From NCBI GenBank assembly GCA_023627715.1, contig JAMAHW010000018.1, forward strand, positions 248,001-312,000: a stretch of DNA of 64,000 nt. The letters run 5' to 3'. Position numbers and translations under genes: made by a program. Source of the DNA: Periconia sp. R9002 (Eukaryota > Ascomycota > Dothideomycetes > Pleosporales > Periconiaceae). Shown one piece after another: positions 36,468-48,411 of the stretch (the first letter of the stretch is position 1; the number at the start of each line of letters is the position of its first letter). The notes under the pieces are model-generated. The model was not told where the DNA came from, searched no databases, and saw nothing but the letters and a program-made list of their open reading frames with translations.

Positions 36468-39173
36468 ATGCAGCCGAGATGGGTTTTCTGTGCTCGTCGA
36501 GTTGTTCCTCGCCACCACCATGTTAGACTTCCTCGGCGCCTATTATCAACATCCAGCACAGGCACCAATCTCGATCATTTATCCAAGACGACAAGGAACA
36601 TTGGAATCATTGCCCACATTGATGCTGGAAAAACAACTACTACGGAGCGCATGCTCTACTATAGTGGCTATACGAGGAGAATAGGAAATGTTGATGAAGG
36701 CTCAACCGTCACCGATTTCCTTCCCGCTGAACGCGCTCGCGGAATCACCATACAGTCTGCAGCCATCACCTTCCACTGGCCTCCCCTTAACCCTGATCAC
36801 CCAACTCCACCCTTGCCCCCAACCTTTGACTCCGTACCACGCTCTTCCATCTCGCACAATGTCAATCTGATTGATACCCCCGGTCACGCCGACTTTACCT
36901 TCGAGGTCCTCCGCTCTCTTCGCGTTTTGGATGGCGCTGTATGCATTCTCGATGGTGTCGCGGGTGTTGAGGCTCAGACGGAGAAAGTGTGGACCCAGGC
37001 GGGCCATTATCAGATCCCTAGGATCATCTTTGTCAACAAGTTAGACCGGACCGGAGCAGCCTTCTCCAGGACAGTCAGAGAAATTGGCACGAGGCTGCAG
37101 GTCTGGCCTGCTGTGTGTCAAATTCCATGGTGGAAAGACGGGAATGGAGACTTTGTTGGTGTGGGTGACGTGGTCCATCTACGAGGATTATTGTGGCAGG
37201 GCTCAACAGATGGAAGCCAGATTCAGGCTTTCGACTTGAATCAGCTGGCCGCTACCAATGCTCAACTCGCCGAAGAGCTCAAGAAAGCCCGCATAGCCCT
37301 GGTGGAACTTCTTAGCGAGCATGACGACATGATGGTGGAACAGTTCCTAGAGTATGACGAAGATCACCTCGCAATCCCAGGTATCCAGATACTTCAATCC
37401 CTCCGCCGTGTAGTCCTTCAAACTCCACAATTTGTTGTCCCAGTATTTGCTGGTGCTAGTTTTCGCAACATTGGTGTGCAGCCTCTTCTTGATACCGTGG
37501 TGGACCTTCTACCCTCTCCCCTGGAACGTCCTGATCCCGAGATAAGTATCGGCAATCAAACTAGCACCTTGAATCAACTATTATCGTCCAATGAACCACC
37601 AGGTACAAGCACGAGTGCAAAGCCTGTCAAGAAGAAAAGCGATAAGAAGGACGTTGCTGATATTCGTAACCTTGCTGCTTGTGCTTTGGCCTTCAAAGTG
37701 GTCAACGATGCTAAGCGCGGTGTATTGGTCTATGTCCGCGTGTACTCAGGTACATTGGAAAAGGGATCTGTTCTCTTCAACACCAATCTTTCAACGACGG
37801 AGCGGGCTCCTCGTCTCATGAAAATGTATGCCAACGATGCTGTTGAGGTCGACTCTCTCTCTTCTGGCCAGATCGGCGTGATCTCTGGGCTAAAGCATGC
37901 CCGAACTGGAGATACCCTTATTGTATACAAAGGCCTCCACATGAAAGGACAGCCCCCTGGTATTCTAAAAACTCTACAATTACGGCCTATCAATGTCCCT
38001 CCGCCGGTGTTTTTCACAAGCATCGAACCAAACAGCCGAAGCGAGCAGAAGCATGTTGAAGAGAGTCTCAACATCCTCCTGCGGGAAGACCCAAGTCTTC
38101 AGTTATCAGTGGACGAAGAGTCTGGCCAAACCCATCTGGCGGGAATGGGGGATCTGCATCTCGAGATCGCACGAGACCGTCTCATCAACGATTTGAAAGC
38201 GAAAGCACGAATCGGCAAAATTGAAATCGGCTATCGCGAAGCCATCAAGGGCTCGACCGCTCCGTCCACGTACACCCTTGACAGACCTATCGCCAACAAG
38301 CCAGCAAAAGCTGCTATCACTGTCTCCGTCACACCCAAGACAACCCAAGGGGACCACAACAAATCTGGCACACCGTCCCAGGAAACAGATATTTCCGATA
38401 GCCCCTATGAAACTATCTACGCTCTCCACGACAACAATACCCTCCACATCGCCCACGCTGAACTCTCAAAAAACTCCTCCAGTAATCACAAAAACTTCCT
38501 CCCATTACATTTATCTTTGCCAGGCCTGCTAGCTGCTATTCATTCCGGTGCTAGTGCAGCACTCGCCCGGGGACCCTTCAATGGATTCCCCGTGTTCGAT
38601 ACACAGATCTCGGTAACACTGGACCCTCAAACACAGATCTTTGCTAATGAAACCACCACCACGGCCATGAGCATGGCCACCCGCGAGGCAGTTGCGAAAC
38701 ATCTTCGAGAAGCGCACGAACAAGCCCCAAGTGTGCTCATGGAACCCGTAATGCGTGTCACCATTTTTGTCAACGAGAATGCTATGGGGAAAGTTGTGCA
38801 AGACCTTTCATCCTCGAGAGGCGGCCAAGTTCTTTCGCTCGATGGTGAGGATGAGTCGGACTCGGATTCTTCTTCTCTCTCTTCATCATCTTCATCCTTG
38901 GATGCGCTTCCAGTTATCAACCCCGCGCAAATATACGCTCCTCTTGATCCTTTCACCTCTTCTGCTGGAGCGTCAGCTAGCGGGTCCGGCCAAGGCAGCC
39001 AGCGCCAGATCGTGGCGCGTGTTCCGCTAAAGGAGATGGTGGGATATTTGAATCAGTTGCGCGCACTGACGGGTGGACGGGGGACGTTCGTGATGAGTGT
39101 GGATGGGTTCGAGCGGATGGGTACGCAGCGGCAGAGGGATGCTTTGGAGAGTTTAAGGATGATAGACGTGTGA
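36468..39173 (+). CDS. MEF2: Mitochondrial ribosome-releasing factor 2 / elongation factor G2
   Basis: Translational GTPase that splits post-termination mitochondrial ribosomes together with RRF. Intronless, 901 aa from the ATG at 36468. The N terminus is Arg-rich with few acidic residues ([20 protein letters not shown]), a typical mitochondrial presequence. G motifs: [15 protein letters not shown] (P-loop, about residues 48-62), [25 protein letters not shown], and [10 protein letters not shown]. Domain III-V blocks include [13 protein letters not shown] and the C-terminal [20 protein letters not shown]. An acidic Ser-rich insert (about 800-815, [14 protein letters not shown]...) splits domain V before [13 protein letters not shown]. 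The length exceeds bacterial EF-G (about 700), as usual for fungal Mef2. Confidence 0.94.
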   Translation: MQPRWVFCARRVVPRHHHVRLPRRLLSTSSTGTNLDHLSKTTRNIGIIAHIDAGKTTTTERMLYYSGYTRRIGNVDEGSTVTDFLPAERARGITIQSAAITFHWPPLNPDHPTPPLPPTFDSVPRSSISHNVNLIDTPGHADFTFEVLRSLRVLDGAVCILDGVAGVEAQTEKVWTQAGHYQIPRIIFVNKLDRTGAAFSRTVREIGTRLQVWPAVCQIPWWKDGNGDFVGVGDVVHLRGLLWQGSTDGSQIQAFDLNQLAATNAQLAEELKKARIALVELLSEHDDMMVEQFLEYDEDHLAIPGIQILQSLRRVVLQTPQFVVPVFAGASFRNIGVQPLLDTVVDLLPSPLERPDPEISIGNQTSTLNQLLSSNEPPGTSTSAKPVKKKSDKKDVADIRNLAACALAFKVVNDAKRGVLVYVRVYSGTLEKGSVLFNTNLSTTERAPRLMKMYANDAVEVDSLSSGQIGVISGLKHARTGDTLIVYKGLHMKGQPPGILKTLQLRPINVPPPVFFTSIEPNSRSEQKHVEESLNILLREDPSLQLSVDEESGQTHLAGMGDLHLEIARDRLINDLKAKARIGKIEIGYREAIKGSTAPSTYTLDRPIANKPAKAAITVSVTPKTTQGDHNKSGTPSQETDISDSPYETIYALHDNNTLHIAHAELSKNSSSNHKNFLPLHLSLPGLLAAIHSGASAALARGPFNGFPVFDTQISVTLDPQTQIFANETTTTAMSMATREAVAKHLREAHEQAPSVLMEPVMRVTIFVNENAMGKVVQDLSSSRGGQVLSLDGEDESDSDSSSLSSSSSSLDALPVINPAQIYAPLDPFTSSAGASASGSGQGSQRQIVARVPLKEMVGYLNQLRALTGGRGTFVMSVDGFERMGTQRQRDALESLRMIDV

Positions 39174-39718
39174 TAGCACTATGTGTGCGTGTGCTGTGTT
39201 GTTGGGCGCTCGCCATGTCTGAGGACTATTTCGGACGTGTTGTTTTTGCTTGATATGTTAAAAGCGATGTATATTTATCCATGTATATTTATATTAAACC
39301 ACAATGATATTTGGTAACCCCCGTAAGAAATTGTTCAATTTCTCTATCTCGATTAATGCGCCATTCCCTTCCCTTTTCAATGTTCGATCCGTGGCTTTTG
39401 GCCCGGTAAAACCCCCGAAGTGGAAAATACTGAACAAAAAACCAAGGAAAGGAAGCAAGCAAGCGATCACAGGAAGAACTGGTCTAGTAGCCCTAAGCCA
39501 CAGGGCAAATGTGTAAAGCTTAACAAGAAGCCCAAGATAACTTTAGCAAAAGCTTATCTCGACAACTCGTTCCTCAAATCAGCGCTAGCCTACAGCCAAG
39601 TTCAAAACGTAAATACTAGACATTATAAAAAAATCGTCATTTCAAACAAACCACCCCCTCTCCCCAATCCAGCCTATCTAACATTTCACCCCAAACCCAC
39701 CAACTACCCAACTCCCGC
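39174..39718. other. Convergent 3' intergenic region
   Basis: 3' flanks of Mef2 and the CoA-ligase-like gene. No gene called. Confidence 0.55.
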
Positions 39719-41693
39719 CTAAAGCCTCGCCCCTTCCCTCCTCCCCGCCCCCCTCTCCCACTCCTCCACAACCCTCCTCACCACCTTCCCCGCCGCATTC
39801 CTCGGAACCGCCTCCACACACCTAACCCTCTTCAACCACTTATACCGGCTCTTCCCCTCCGTCACCCACGCCTTCACCACCTCGCCCACACTCACATCAT
39901 CAATCCCCTTACACTCCTCACTCTTCACTACATACGCCACCGGCGCCTCCCCACTCCGCTCATCCGGCACCCCGATCACGCACACGTCTGCTACCGCCGG
40001 GTGGGTCAGGATGTAGGATTCCAGCTCGGACGGCGGGAGTTGGTGTCCGTTTACTTTAATCAGGTCTTTGAGCCGGGATGTGATTTGCAGGTGGAGATCA
40101 TTAGTGGATGACCGCGTGAAGATCGCTTCGTCGCCCGTTCGTAGCCACCCTGCGGCGGGGAAGGTTTCGGCGGTTGCGGTGGGGTTGTGGAGGTACCCTA
40201 GCGATGTGATGGACGGGGAGTGCAGGTAGAGTTCGCCAGGGGTGCCCGGGGAAGTGATTTCTTCGCCTGTGTCGGGTGAGATGAGTTTGGCGGTGTAGCC
40301 GCTTACTAGGATGCCCGAGGTTCCTGGGGATGGTGAGGTCTCGGGGGTCAGGGTTGCGACGACGGAGGATTCGGTGAGGCCTGGGTTGGTGGTTAGTGTT
40401 TTGTGAGTGGGGATGGGTATTGGGGTAGGTATACCGTAGGCTTGTCGTATTCTCCACGTGGGAAATTGTTGGTTGAGAGTTAGGGTTGTTTCTTTCCCGA
40501 GGGGTGCGGCGGCCGTGAAGATGGCGTTTACGCTGCTGAGGTTGTAGGTTTTTAGGAGGGATTGGGATTCTAGGATGCGGAGGATGATGGGGGGGACCTG
40601 GAGTTAGACCGCGTGAGCAAGAGCCAATCCCAGGAATATTGATAGTATTCCACTCACTATATACAAAATCGTAACACCGAAGTTCTGGATCGCTTGTAGG
40701 AAACTTTTCATTTCGAACTTTGGTAGAATCACACATTTATCGCCTCTGTAGACGCTGGTATGTGCTATCGCGACCAGTGCGTAGATGTGGCTCAACGGCA
40801 GCACGCATATTCCAATGTCTAGATCCGAAGGGTATCCTGAGGCTACTCTTTTACGTCTCATGTCTCTTTCCGTGATCTCTACTTGAATCACGTTCGCTAT
40901 GATGTTGTAGTGTGATATCATCACTCCCTTCGGCAGCCCGGACGTCCCACTACTGAAGCACAGAAAAGCAATTTGCGTTCGCGCCTGTCCAGACTGCCAT
41001 CTCAGCGGTTCTAGATCCCGCAGATACTGCCCTTCGGCGACCAAACTCGACACACGGGTGAAATAATCAGACGTTGTGGATGACACAGCCTGCGCGGCGG
41101 GCGTCGGTGCATCGAAGAGGAATATATTTCCCCGCGGGATACCTATTTCGTCGGCAGCTTCGATGGCGGTGGCCAAAAGCGGAGCACATGTCGCCAGTGC
41201 CTTCGCACCGGCGGATTTCAGCTGGAAGGCTAGCTCCTGTGCCGTGTACGCGGAGTTTGCGGGCGTTACGATGCCGTTGAGGCGTTGGACCGCCCATGCT
41301 AGGGGCAGTGTGTCGATCTGTTGCCAATCCATGTCAACGACACGTGTGAGCCACGTTTTTCTATCTCAATTTCTGCCTATGATACATGCAGGTCAGAGCG
41401 GGATGAGCATGACTCACCGTGTTATAGGCAAAAATTCCCACTACCTTGTCCCATTGCGTGCCACTGTTGACGCCCCATCCGAATTTGGCAGACAAGGCTT
41501 TCGCGAGGCTTTCTACTCGCCCTCTGACTTCGTCAACACTGTACTCTCTCCCAGAAATCCCGCACGTCAATGCTGCATGTGATGAGTAAATGGCGTGACG
41601 TCCGTATTCCTCGTCGAGTAGAAAATCGCAAACAGGCATCGAATCAGGGATAGGTGGGAGTGGATGAACCCATTCGGGAGGGTGAAAAACCAT
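39719..41693 (-). CDS. 4-coumarate-CoA ligase-like acyl-CoA synthetase, putative peroxisomal
   Basis: ANL-superfamily enzyme that activates a carboxylic acid as acyl-AMP and then CoA thioester. Exons complement of 39719..40380, 40435..40597, 40658..41317 and 41418..41693 join to 586 aa. The AMP-binding P-loop FSSGTSGLPKGVM lies near residues 212-224. PLSHIYAL, FTAAAPLGKE, RQAYGLTESS, GWLRTGDEAIF and SRLKDLIKVNGHQLPP follow in order, and the C-terminal catalytic Lys is in VPRNAAGKVV. The protein ends in ARL, which fits the PTS1 peroxisomal signal (S/A/C)-(K/R/H)-L. It sits at the edge of the maleidride-like cluster and diverges from the PEBP gene. It could supply an acyl-CoA, or be a flanking gene; its codon use looks more like the GC-rich block. 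Confidence 0.9.
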
Positions 41694-42181
41694 ATTTGCG
41701 TATCAGATGGTATAGTAAGCAAACGTTTTTTGTACTCATCAATTAGTTTTTAAGACCTTCTATTTGATGGTCAGCGGAAATGCGTAAGCCAACAACCCCT
41801 CTCAGCCGCCACAGGTCTGGGCTGCTTATTTTTCCGTTCGTTCGTGGAAAAAGGATTCGAGTTTTGTGGGATTTTGTGCATTGATATGTTAGAGCTGATG
41901 TCGTATTACACGATTATTTTGTACCTTGACGGCTTGGCGATGCTGAATAGTAACGCCGGAGTCCGACATTCTCTGTCACCAGGTGTCTGATATCGCAAAT
42001 AGCTTTTTATGTTCTACAACTACTTTTTTCTCTGTGGGGGCCGACAAATCAGATATAAAACTACCCTGGGTTTGTTTTCAGAATCATTATTTTGAAGATC
42101 ACGCTCCACTCGACCCCCACTCACTCTTTGTGCAACCAGCGAAAAGGGTAAAAAAAAAAAACCACCGCAAATCATTTCATA
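41694..42181. other. Divergent promoter region, CoA ligase and PEBP gene
   Basis: 488 bp of A/T-rich sequence at the left border of the cluster. A CGCCGGAGTCCG element lies at 41954..41965. Confidence 0.5.
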
Positions 42182-42991
42182 ATGGCTCCCCTGTTCAATA
42201 TGTCTCGTTTTATGCTTCTTGCTCAAGCATTGGCTTCGTTCCAGCTTGTATCTGCTCAAACACCCCCGGGCTTTAGCCCATCCACGGACAACCAGCTCCA
42301 TGTGTCGTACCCCAACGGCCTGGAAGTCTTCCCAGGTCGCTCCATCTCTATGGCCGGTAAGTAAACTTTCTCTCAACCAATCATGATTCTGTTAAAGTTT
42401 GCAATGAGACTAACAAACATGAAACTCAAGACACCATTCCCCAGCCTACTCTGGAACCAACAGCCCTCCAACCATCCACTAGTTACATACTCTTCCTCAT
42501 CGATCTTGACGTCGTCCTCGAAGGAAACGCAACCCACCTTCTTCACTGGTACTCACCCGACTGGCGCATCTCCGCTGACACAGGCGTCTTCATCCCGCCT
42601 CCCTCCTCGTCCCAAAGCGCTGAATACGTCGGCGCTCAACCTCCTCCCGGAACTAAGCACCGCTACGTTTTCCTCCTTTTCGAGCAACCAGCCAACTACC
42701 AGTTCCCATCCTGCTTTGGAAACATCTGGCCTCCGACTGTCGAGACTCGAGCAGGTTTCGATTTGGATCTCTTCATTGAGATTACGGGCTTGGGGTCACC
42801 TGTGGCTGCGAACTGGTTCTTGGTCGAGAATACCGAGCAGACTACGAGTACGCCTGTGGCCACCACGACGAGCCTTAGTGCACCACCTTGTGACGCTACG
42901 GGTACTGCTGCCAGGTAAGTTGTTTCGACCTTCTTGTTAGGGCGTTTCACGTGCTGATCTGAGATATAGGAAGGGGAGATTGGAGTTGTAA
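42182..42991 (+). CDS. PEBP/YbhB-like secreted protein (maleidride-cluster type)
   Basis: Phosphatidylethanolamine-binding-protein fold. Relatives in maleidride clusters help dimerise the anhydride monomers. Exons 42182..42356, 42431..42914 and 42970..42991 join to 226 aa. A signal peptide is visible (MSRFMLLAQALASFQLVSA, cleavage likely after Ala25). Core motifs: SYILFLIDLDVVLEG (altered DPDxP loop), LLHWYSPDW, VGAQPPPGTKHRYVFLLFEQ (the GxHRY motif), RAGFDLDLFIEITGL and AANWFLVEN. After the core there is a Thr/Ser-rich tail. The last exon encodes only seven residues plus the stop. An alternative start is Met7. The altered anion-site Asp/Pro residues suggest a role other than phospholipid binding (inference). 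Confidence 0.88.
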
Positions 42992-43493
42992 TAGGGCTTT
43001 TGGTAAGTTTTGAGGAATCAAGACGGGCATCAGGTCTATCAGCAATGTGGAGAGGGGCTTAGTGCGTACAAATTTTAAGCGATAGATAGGGAGGTTGTTT
43101 GCTTTGAGAGATTATCACTCGTCATTCATTTCATGCTGTAATTCCGTATCAACGGTCCTGACGATCATTTACTTAGAATAGATGGAAATGGAGGTGGACA
43201 GATTACATACAAGGATAGACCTTCTGGAGCAATCCATTATCGTATCCACTTTTAGATTGGCAGCCTAGATCGTTGCACCCGGGGACTTTCGTGATGTGTT
43301 TCTATCAACCGGTGGAGATATCAACAATGCTGATGAATGCATATGCCCGGACACTAGCAGATAAGTGCACTGATTAGAAAGATTTCGGGTCAAGAAGACA
43401 TAAATCAAACGTTGTACTCGACTGTTGGGACTGGTACACTGTACTCTTACAATCGAAACCTTTCTAGACCTGATCTTGATCACATCCAGAACA
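42992..43493. other. Intergenic region upstream of FSH hydrolase
   Basis: 502 bp between same-strand genes. Contains the CCCGGGGACTTTC element at 43278..43290. No other gene. Confidence 0.5.
43278..43290 (+). promoter_or_regulatory. Candidate cluster regulator site (FSH hydrolase)
   Basis: CCCGGGGACTTTC, about 205 bp before the hydrolase ATG. It resembles the site in the KSI/PKS promoter (CCGGGAACTTT). Confidence 0.4.
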
Positions 43494-44314
43494 ATGCCTG
43501 CTCTTAAAATCCTATGCCTGCATGGCGCAGGAACCAGCGTAAAGGTACGACTCGTCTCACAGCTGATGACACTATATGCCGATGACTTACATTCAACCCC
43601 GTCCAGATCCTTCAATCACAACTCGGTACGCCACCCCCCTTACGATCGTATCACTCGATCAAAACCCTTGACATCTCGCTCCCTCGTTGTAAGCCCACCA
43701 CTGACCCCACATAAGCACCCATCATGCGCGACCTCCAATCCGACCACAGCGCAACCTTCCACTTCACTGAAGGCGAGCTCGATTCCGTGGCAGGACCTGG
43801 CGTCGCCAACGTCTTCGAAGGCCCCTACTACTCCTACTATAACTGGCCGCGCTCGCACGATGACGACGGCTCCACCATCACAGAAGCCTACGAGCAACTC
43901 CTAGACGTGATCGACACCGACGGGCCTTTCGACGCTGTCATTGGTTTCTCGCATGGCGGCACGCTCGCCTGCGGGTTTCTGGCACACTGGACAAAGCAGC
44001 ACCCTTACGAAGCGCCTCCATTCCGATGCGCTATCTTCTTCAACAGTCTACCCCCTTTTGTGGTGAAGAGCGATGGAGAGTTTGCGTTTGAAAGGGGACT
44101 GAAGGGGTATGTGAACATTCCGACGCTGCATGTGCTTGGGAGGAGAGACTTTGTGTATGAGCATTCGATGAAGTTGTATAAGGTTTGCGAGGAGAAGAAG
44201 GCGAGAATTATCGTGCATGAAAAGGGCCATGAGATTCCTAGTGATGTGAAGGTTGTGAAGAAGGTCACGGCAGCTATTAGGGAGATGAGCCATGAGATTA
44301 TGTTCTTGTCTTAA
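43494..44314 (+). CDS. FSH-family serine hydrolase (thioesterase candidate)
   Basis: Alpha/beta hydrolase of the FSH1 family. Relatives in fungal PKS clusters release the acyl chain from the HR-PKS. Exons 43494..43544, 43607..43625 and 43716..44314 join to 222 aa. The oxyanion strand is LKILCLHGAGTS. The nucleophile is Ser102 in IGFSHGGTLA, the acid is Asp in LGRRDFVYEHS, and the base is His in HEKGHEIPSD. The catalytic triad is complete. The middle exon is only 19 nt and encodes ILQSQL; skipping it would shift the frame. It lies between the PEBP and citrate synthase genes on the same strand. No signal peptide, so a cytosolic enzyme. Confidence 0.9.
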
Positions 44315-45100
44315 ATTTTTGGTGGGTTTTCGCTTTATACATTTTTTCTGCGCCATGGGTATAATATGGACGAACCTGAGGCGCAAGGGGCTATTGTTTC
44401 TTTCCTTGAAACTAGGACATAGAGCTTTCATTACAATACTGTAGACTCATTAGAGTAGATATAGAATGAGATAATTTCAAGACTATTTCGCTGGGGATAG
44501 TTGCAGGTAGAATTGAGTGAAAAACACTATCACTAGCACTGTGTATCATTCATCTGTTGTGGGGAATAGACACCGTCATTATGAAGTGCAATGTAAGAAC
44601 CAGAGTTTATCCAAGAAATTTGAGATGAAAGATTCAGCCATAACACAAACGTCTACGAGCATTGTTCGCGTCACAAGCGCTGAGGCTTTACTGTCTTAGT
44701 TTTCTTCATGAAATCTACATTAACAGTGAATATCAGTTGATAAATACGATTATTTTGGAGAAAAAAGAAAAAGAGATTATTGCACCATGAATCAGATTAC
44801 CAACGCTCTTTACACAAGAAATATAGCATGATAATCTTCAACAGGTCTGGTGCGCATATGTAAGCTTACGTGCGGCAAATTGCAAGTTCAATGAAGTCTC
44901 CGTAAAGTCGGTGTCTAACCAAGCGACCAATAGGGTTCTTTTCTCGCGAAAACCACTTACGGGAGTGAGGATCAGCCTCGCCGGGGCCATCAAGAACCAT
45001 AAACAGCAATTATAAAATACAAAACTGCCTCGAGAACATCAAATGTGGTGAAAAATAATACTTTCACGTTTGAAATCTGAACCAGCAACATCTCATCACC
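44315..45100. other. Intergenic region upstream of alkylcitrate synthase
   Basis: 786 bp, A/T-rich. A CCGGGG element lies at 44981..44986, about 115 bp before the ATG. A 60-codon frame at 44517..44699 has no features. Confidence 0.5.
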
Positions 45101-46641
45101 ATGTCGAAGGGTACCCTATTCGTGCGAGATTCACGCACTTCGACAGACTACGAGATACCGATCGAACGAAACTCGATATCAGCGAGCGCATTCAAGAAAA
45201 TCAAAGCTTCCGATCCAAACGCAAATCGAGCGGATAAAGTGGGCGGTGGGCTACGATTGTACGACCCCGGCCTCCAAAATACTACGGTCGTAGAAACTGG
45301 AGTGAGCTTTGCGTAAGTCACTATAGGTCCAAGAAAACTCTAGATATCTACTGATTGAAAAACTAGAGATGGAGATAGAGGGCTATTGCTGTTCCGTGGG
45401 TACAGCTTGGAGCAGTTGTGGGGCAGCGAGTTCGAGGACATGTTGCACCTGATGATATGGGCGAAATATCCAACTCCTCTACAAAGGGAATCACTGCGAA
45501 AAGCAATAGCAAACGAGATGCTCAAAGTTCCAGGAGACGTAACAACCACAGTTCACTCCTTCCCGTAAGTCCCAACTCTTCAAGTTAATTCATACGCTCC
45601 ACTAACGCGACTCCGCAGAAAAACAACTCCTCCGATGCCGATGGTATTCGCGGGGCTGGCAGCCTACTTAGGAGCTAATTCTGATATGATACCCGCATCA
45701 AATGGAGCAAATATTTACCAAGGAAACCCCGAAAAAACAGATCAGGCAATTATTAAGACTTTCGCAGCATACGCAGTTGTCGTAGGATTAGCCGCCAGTC
45801 ATCGAAAAGGCATCAAATTTACGCCTCCCTCAAAAGACAAATCGTACATCGAGAACCTCTTCACGATGATGGGGATGGTAGATCCATCGACGGGACACCC
45901 TGATCCAATAAAACTCTCGTGTTTTCGCCGATTCGCGGCACTGAACATGGACCATGGAATGGCGTTGGCGGTGTTCTCAACACTCGTAACCGCTTCATCT
46001 CTATCAGATCCCGTATCCTGCCTCATAGCTTCATTAGCGGCCGCATACGGACCGCTTCATTTCGGAGCAACAGAAGCCGCGCATTTGACTCTTCACAATA
46101 TCGGAGGCAAAGCAAACGTCCCAGCTTTCATCGAAGAGGTCAAACAGGGTAAACGAAAGTTATTCGGTTACGGACACCGCACGTACAAAGGCGTTGATCC
46201 GCGTGTGCGACCTATCAAGGAACTCGTGGAAGACTCGGGAGCGAGTTTGGATCCGCTGATTGAGGTCGCGAAGGAGATTGAGAGATTGGCTTCAGCAGAT
46301 GAGTATTTTACGAAAAGGGGACTGCATCCGAATGCGGACTTTTATGGCAACTTTGTGTTCACCGCAATGTAAGTTGTCTACGATATTTTTCCACGGACTT
46401 GCCACTGAAAATGAATCTAGGGGCTTTGAATCGTCTTTCATCCCCATTGCGATGTTGTCGCAACGTTTGATCGGAATTATGGCGCATTGGCGCGAGGCCA
46501 TGTGTAAGCTGCGCATACGCTCGACTAGCTACTGGAAATCGTTGCTGACTGCATGTAGTGCAAGGTATCAAGTTGTTCCGTCCGTCCCATATCTACACCG
46601 GACAGACTGAGCCTGTTCCCAATATAGCTTCAAAGCTGTGA
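45101..46641 (+). CDS. Citrate synthase-like enzyme (alkylcitrate synthase)
   Basis: Condenses an acyl-CoA with oxaloacetate. In maleidride clusters the acyl group is the PKS product, giving an alkylcitrate. Five exons: 45101..45312, 45367..45564, 45619..46368, 46421..46503 and 46559..46641, joining to 441 aa with all phases matching. Catalytic residues are present: His249 (ALNMDHGMAL), His323 (GYGHRTYKGVDPR) and Asp377 (HPNADFYGNF). LLFRGYSLEQLW and GPLHFGATEAAHL are family blocks. There is no mitochondrial presequence (MSKGTLFVRDSRTS), unlike the housekeeping citrate and methylcitrate synthases, so a dedicated cytosolic or peroxisomal enzyme; the terminal SKL tripeptide is a perfect PTS1. 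It is followed 256 bp later by the partner dehydratase. Confidence 0.93.
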
Positions 46642-46762
46642 ATTAGAATGATATGTATTCCGATATGTTTTGGAGGCTGTAATGGTTGACAAACGGGGTT
46701 TGGTAATTGTGTTGAGGAGGGACCGCGGTTGTCTAAAACAAACCGGCAACTTAACTACCAAA

Positions 46763-46773
46763 CCCGGGCTTTT
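46763..46773 (+). promoter_or_regulatory. Candidate cluster regulator site (PrpD-like gene)
   Basis: CCCGGGCTTTT, 125 bp before the PrpD-like ATG, in the 256 bp gap after the alkylcitrate synthase. Confidence 0.4.
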
Positions 46774-46897
46774 CAAGAGTAGAGCTAGATACATGATGCG
46801 ATGTGAATCTTTACTTCTTCGTAATGTCCAGTAAGATAGATAAAACTAAGAAATTTATTTTTTGGTCTGCGAAACTCTTTCAGCTGGTGTGCGCAAA

Positions 46898-48411
46898 ATG
46901 TCCACACAATACGATCAAATCATTGTCGACATCAAAGATTACATTTTCCATCATGAAATCAAGAATGACACTGCGTTTCAATGTGCAAAAATCGCACTTC
47001 TTGATGCTTTAGGTTGCGCCATCGAAACGGTGACCAAGAGCAAGGACTGTCGCAAGTTGTTGGGCCCGATCGTGCCGCGCTCCTTTACCTTCGATGGATT
47101 CAGGCTACCGGGGACAGCGTACCAGCTGGATCCTCTGAAGGGCGCATTCGACTTGGGCACACTTATTCGCTATTTGGATCACAACGATGCCATCGCTGGT
47201 GCGGATTGGGGCCACCCTTCAGGTAAACTTGAAAACACAGCTCTCATCGAGAAGTTTCTAACTGCTGCACAGATAACCTTGGAGCTATTCTCGCTGTTTC
47301 GGATTGGCTTGATCGTGGCATCAAAGGAGGAAAAATCGCTCACAAAGGCCCTGAGTTGACGATGAATACTCTCCTCATAGCTCTGATCAAAGCATATGAG
47401 ATACAAGGATGTTTCCTCCTACGCAATGCTTTCAATGCCCACGGGCTCGACCACGTCATTCTTGTCAAACTAGCTTCCACCGCGGTAGTTTCATGGCTGT
47501 TAGGCTTAAGTGAAGAAGAGACAATGGGGGCTATTTCTCACGCTTTTGTGGACGGTCATCCTTTGCGCACGTATCGCCAAGGCACCAACACAACTCCCCG
47601 TAAAGGATGGGCGGCGGGCGACGCATGTATGCGAGCAATTCATATAGCATTGCTGACGCAAGCTGGTCAGCCTGGTTCTAAATCCGCGTTGACCGCACAG
47701 CGATGGGGTTTTTACGATACTTTGTTTGGAGGCAAGACGTTTGAACTGCCCAAAGCGTATGGGAATTGGGTCATTCAAAATATCATCTTCAAAGTAATGC
47801 CGGTTGAAGGACACGGGATCGCAGCCGTCCAAGCGTCACTACAACACGGGAAAATGATGAGAAATCGAGGTTTGAAACCGGAACGCGATATCGCGAAGAT
47901 CGAGATTCGGACTATGGCGGCGGCTGTTTTGATCATCGACAAAAGCGGTCCGTTAAACAATGCTGCGGATAGAGATCACTGTATGCAATACATGGTTGCT
48001 CTTGCGATTCTCAAGAACGCGATACCCGAAGCGGAAGATTATAAGAATGACAGTCCGTGGGCAAACGATTCTAAACTTTCCGATTTGAGATCGAAAATTT
48101 ATCTGCATGAGGACCCTAAGCTAACTGAGGACTATATGAATTTGGACAAGAAGAGTCTTGCATCTGGAGTAACAGTCTTTTTTAGCGATGGAACGGTATC
48201 GGAGGAGATTCTTGTTGAGTTTCCGGTGGGCCACGCGAAACATTCAGACACCAAAGTGGCTGTAAGTGAAAAGTTCAAGAGGAACATGGCCTTGATGTTT
48301 TCCGAAGACGAGGTGAAAGGAATCACAGATGCAGTGGATGTGGCGGAAACTAGTATTTCGGATTTTGTAGATCTTTTTGTTAGGGATGACAGGACTGAGG
48401 CGAAACTATGA
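46898..48411 (+). CDS. MmgE/PrpD family 2-methylcitrate dehydratase-like (alkylcitrate dehydratase)
   Basis: Predicted to dehydrate the alkylcitrate to the unsaturated tricarboxylate that leads to a maleic anhydride. Exons 46898..47222 and 47273..48411 join to 487 aa, the normal length of the family. Recognisable blocks: CAKIALLDALGCAIE, RSFTFDGFRLPGTAYQLDP, GTLIRYLDHNDA, ADWGHPSDNLGAILAVSDW, KLASTAVVSW, GMRKGWAAGD-like TTPRKGWAAGDACMRA, and KVMPVEGHG. The N terminus (MSTQYDQIIVDIKDYIF) has no presequence, unlike the mitochondrial housekeeping PrpD. It sits directly behind the alkylcitrate synthase on the same strand, the usual pairing in maleidride clusters. The C-terminal residues AKL also fit a PTS1, like the SKL of its partner, suggesting a shared peroxisomal location. 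Confidence 0.92.

Noticed and set aside
42182..42991. GPI-anchor reading of the Thr/Ser-rich tail of the PEBP-like protein
   Set aside because: The final residues (ARKGRLEL) are charged, with no C-terminal hydrophobic segment.
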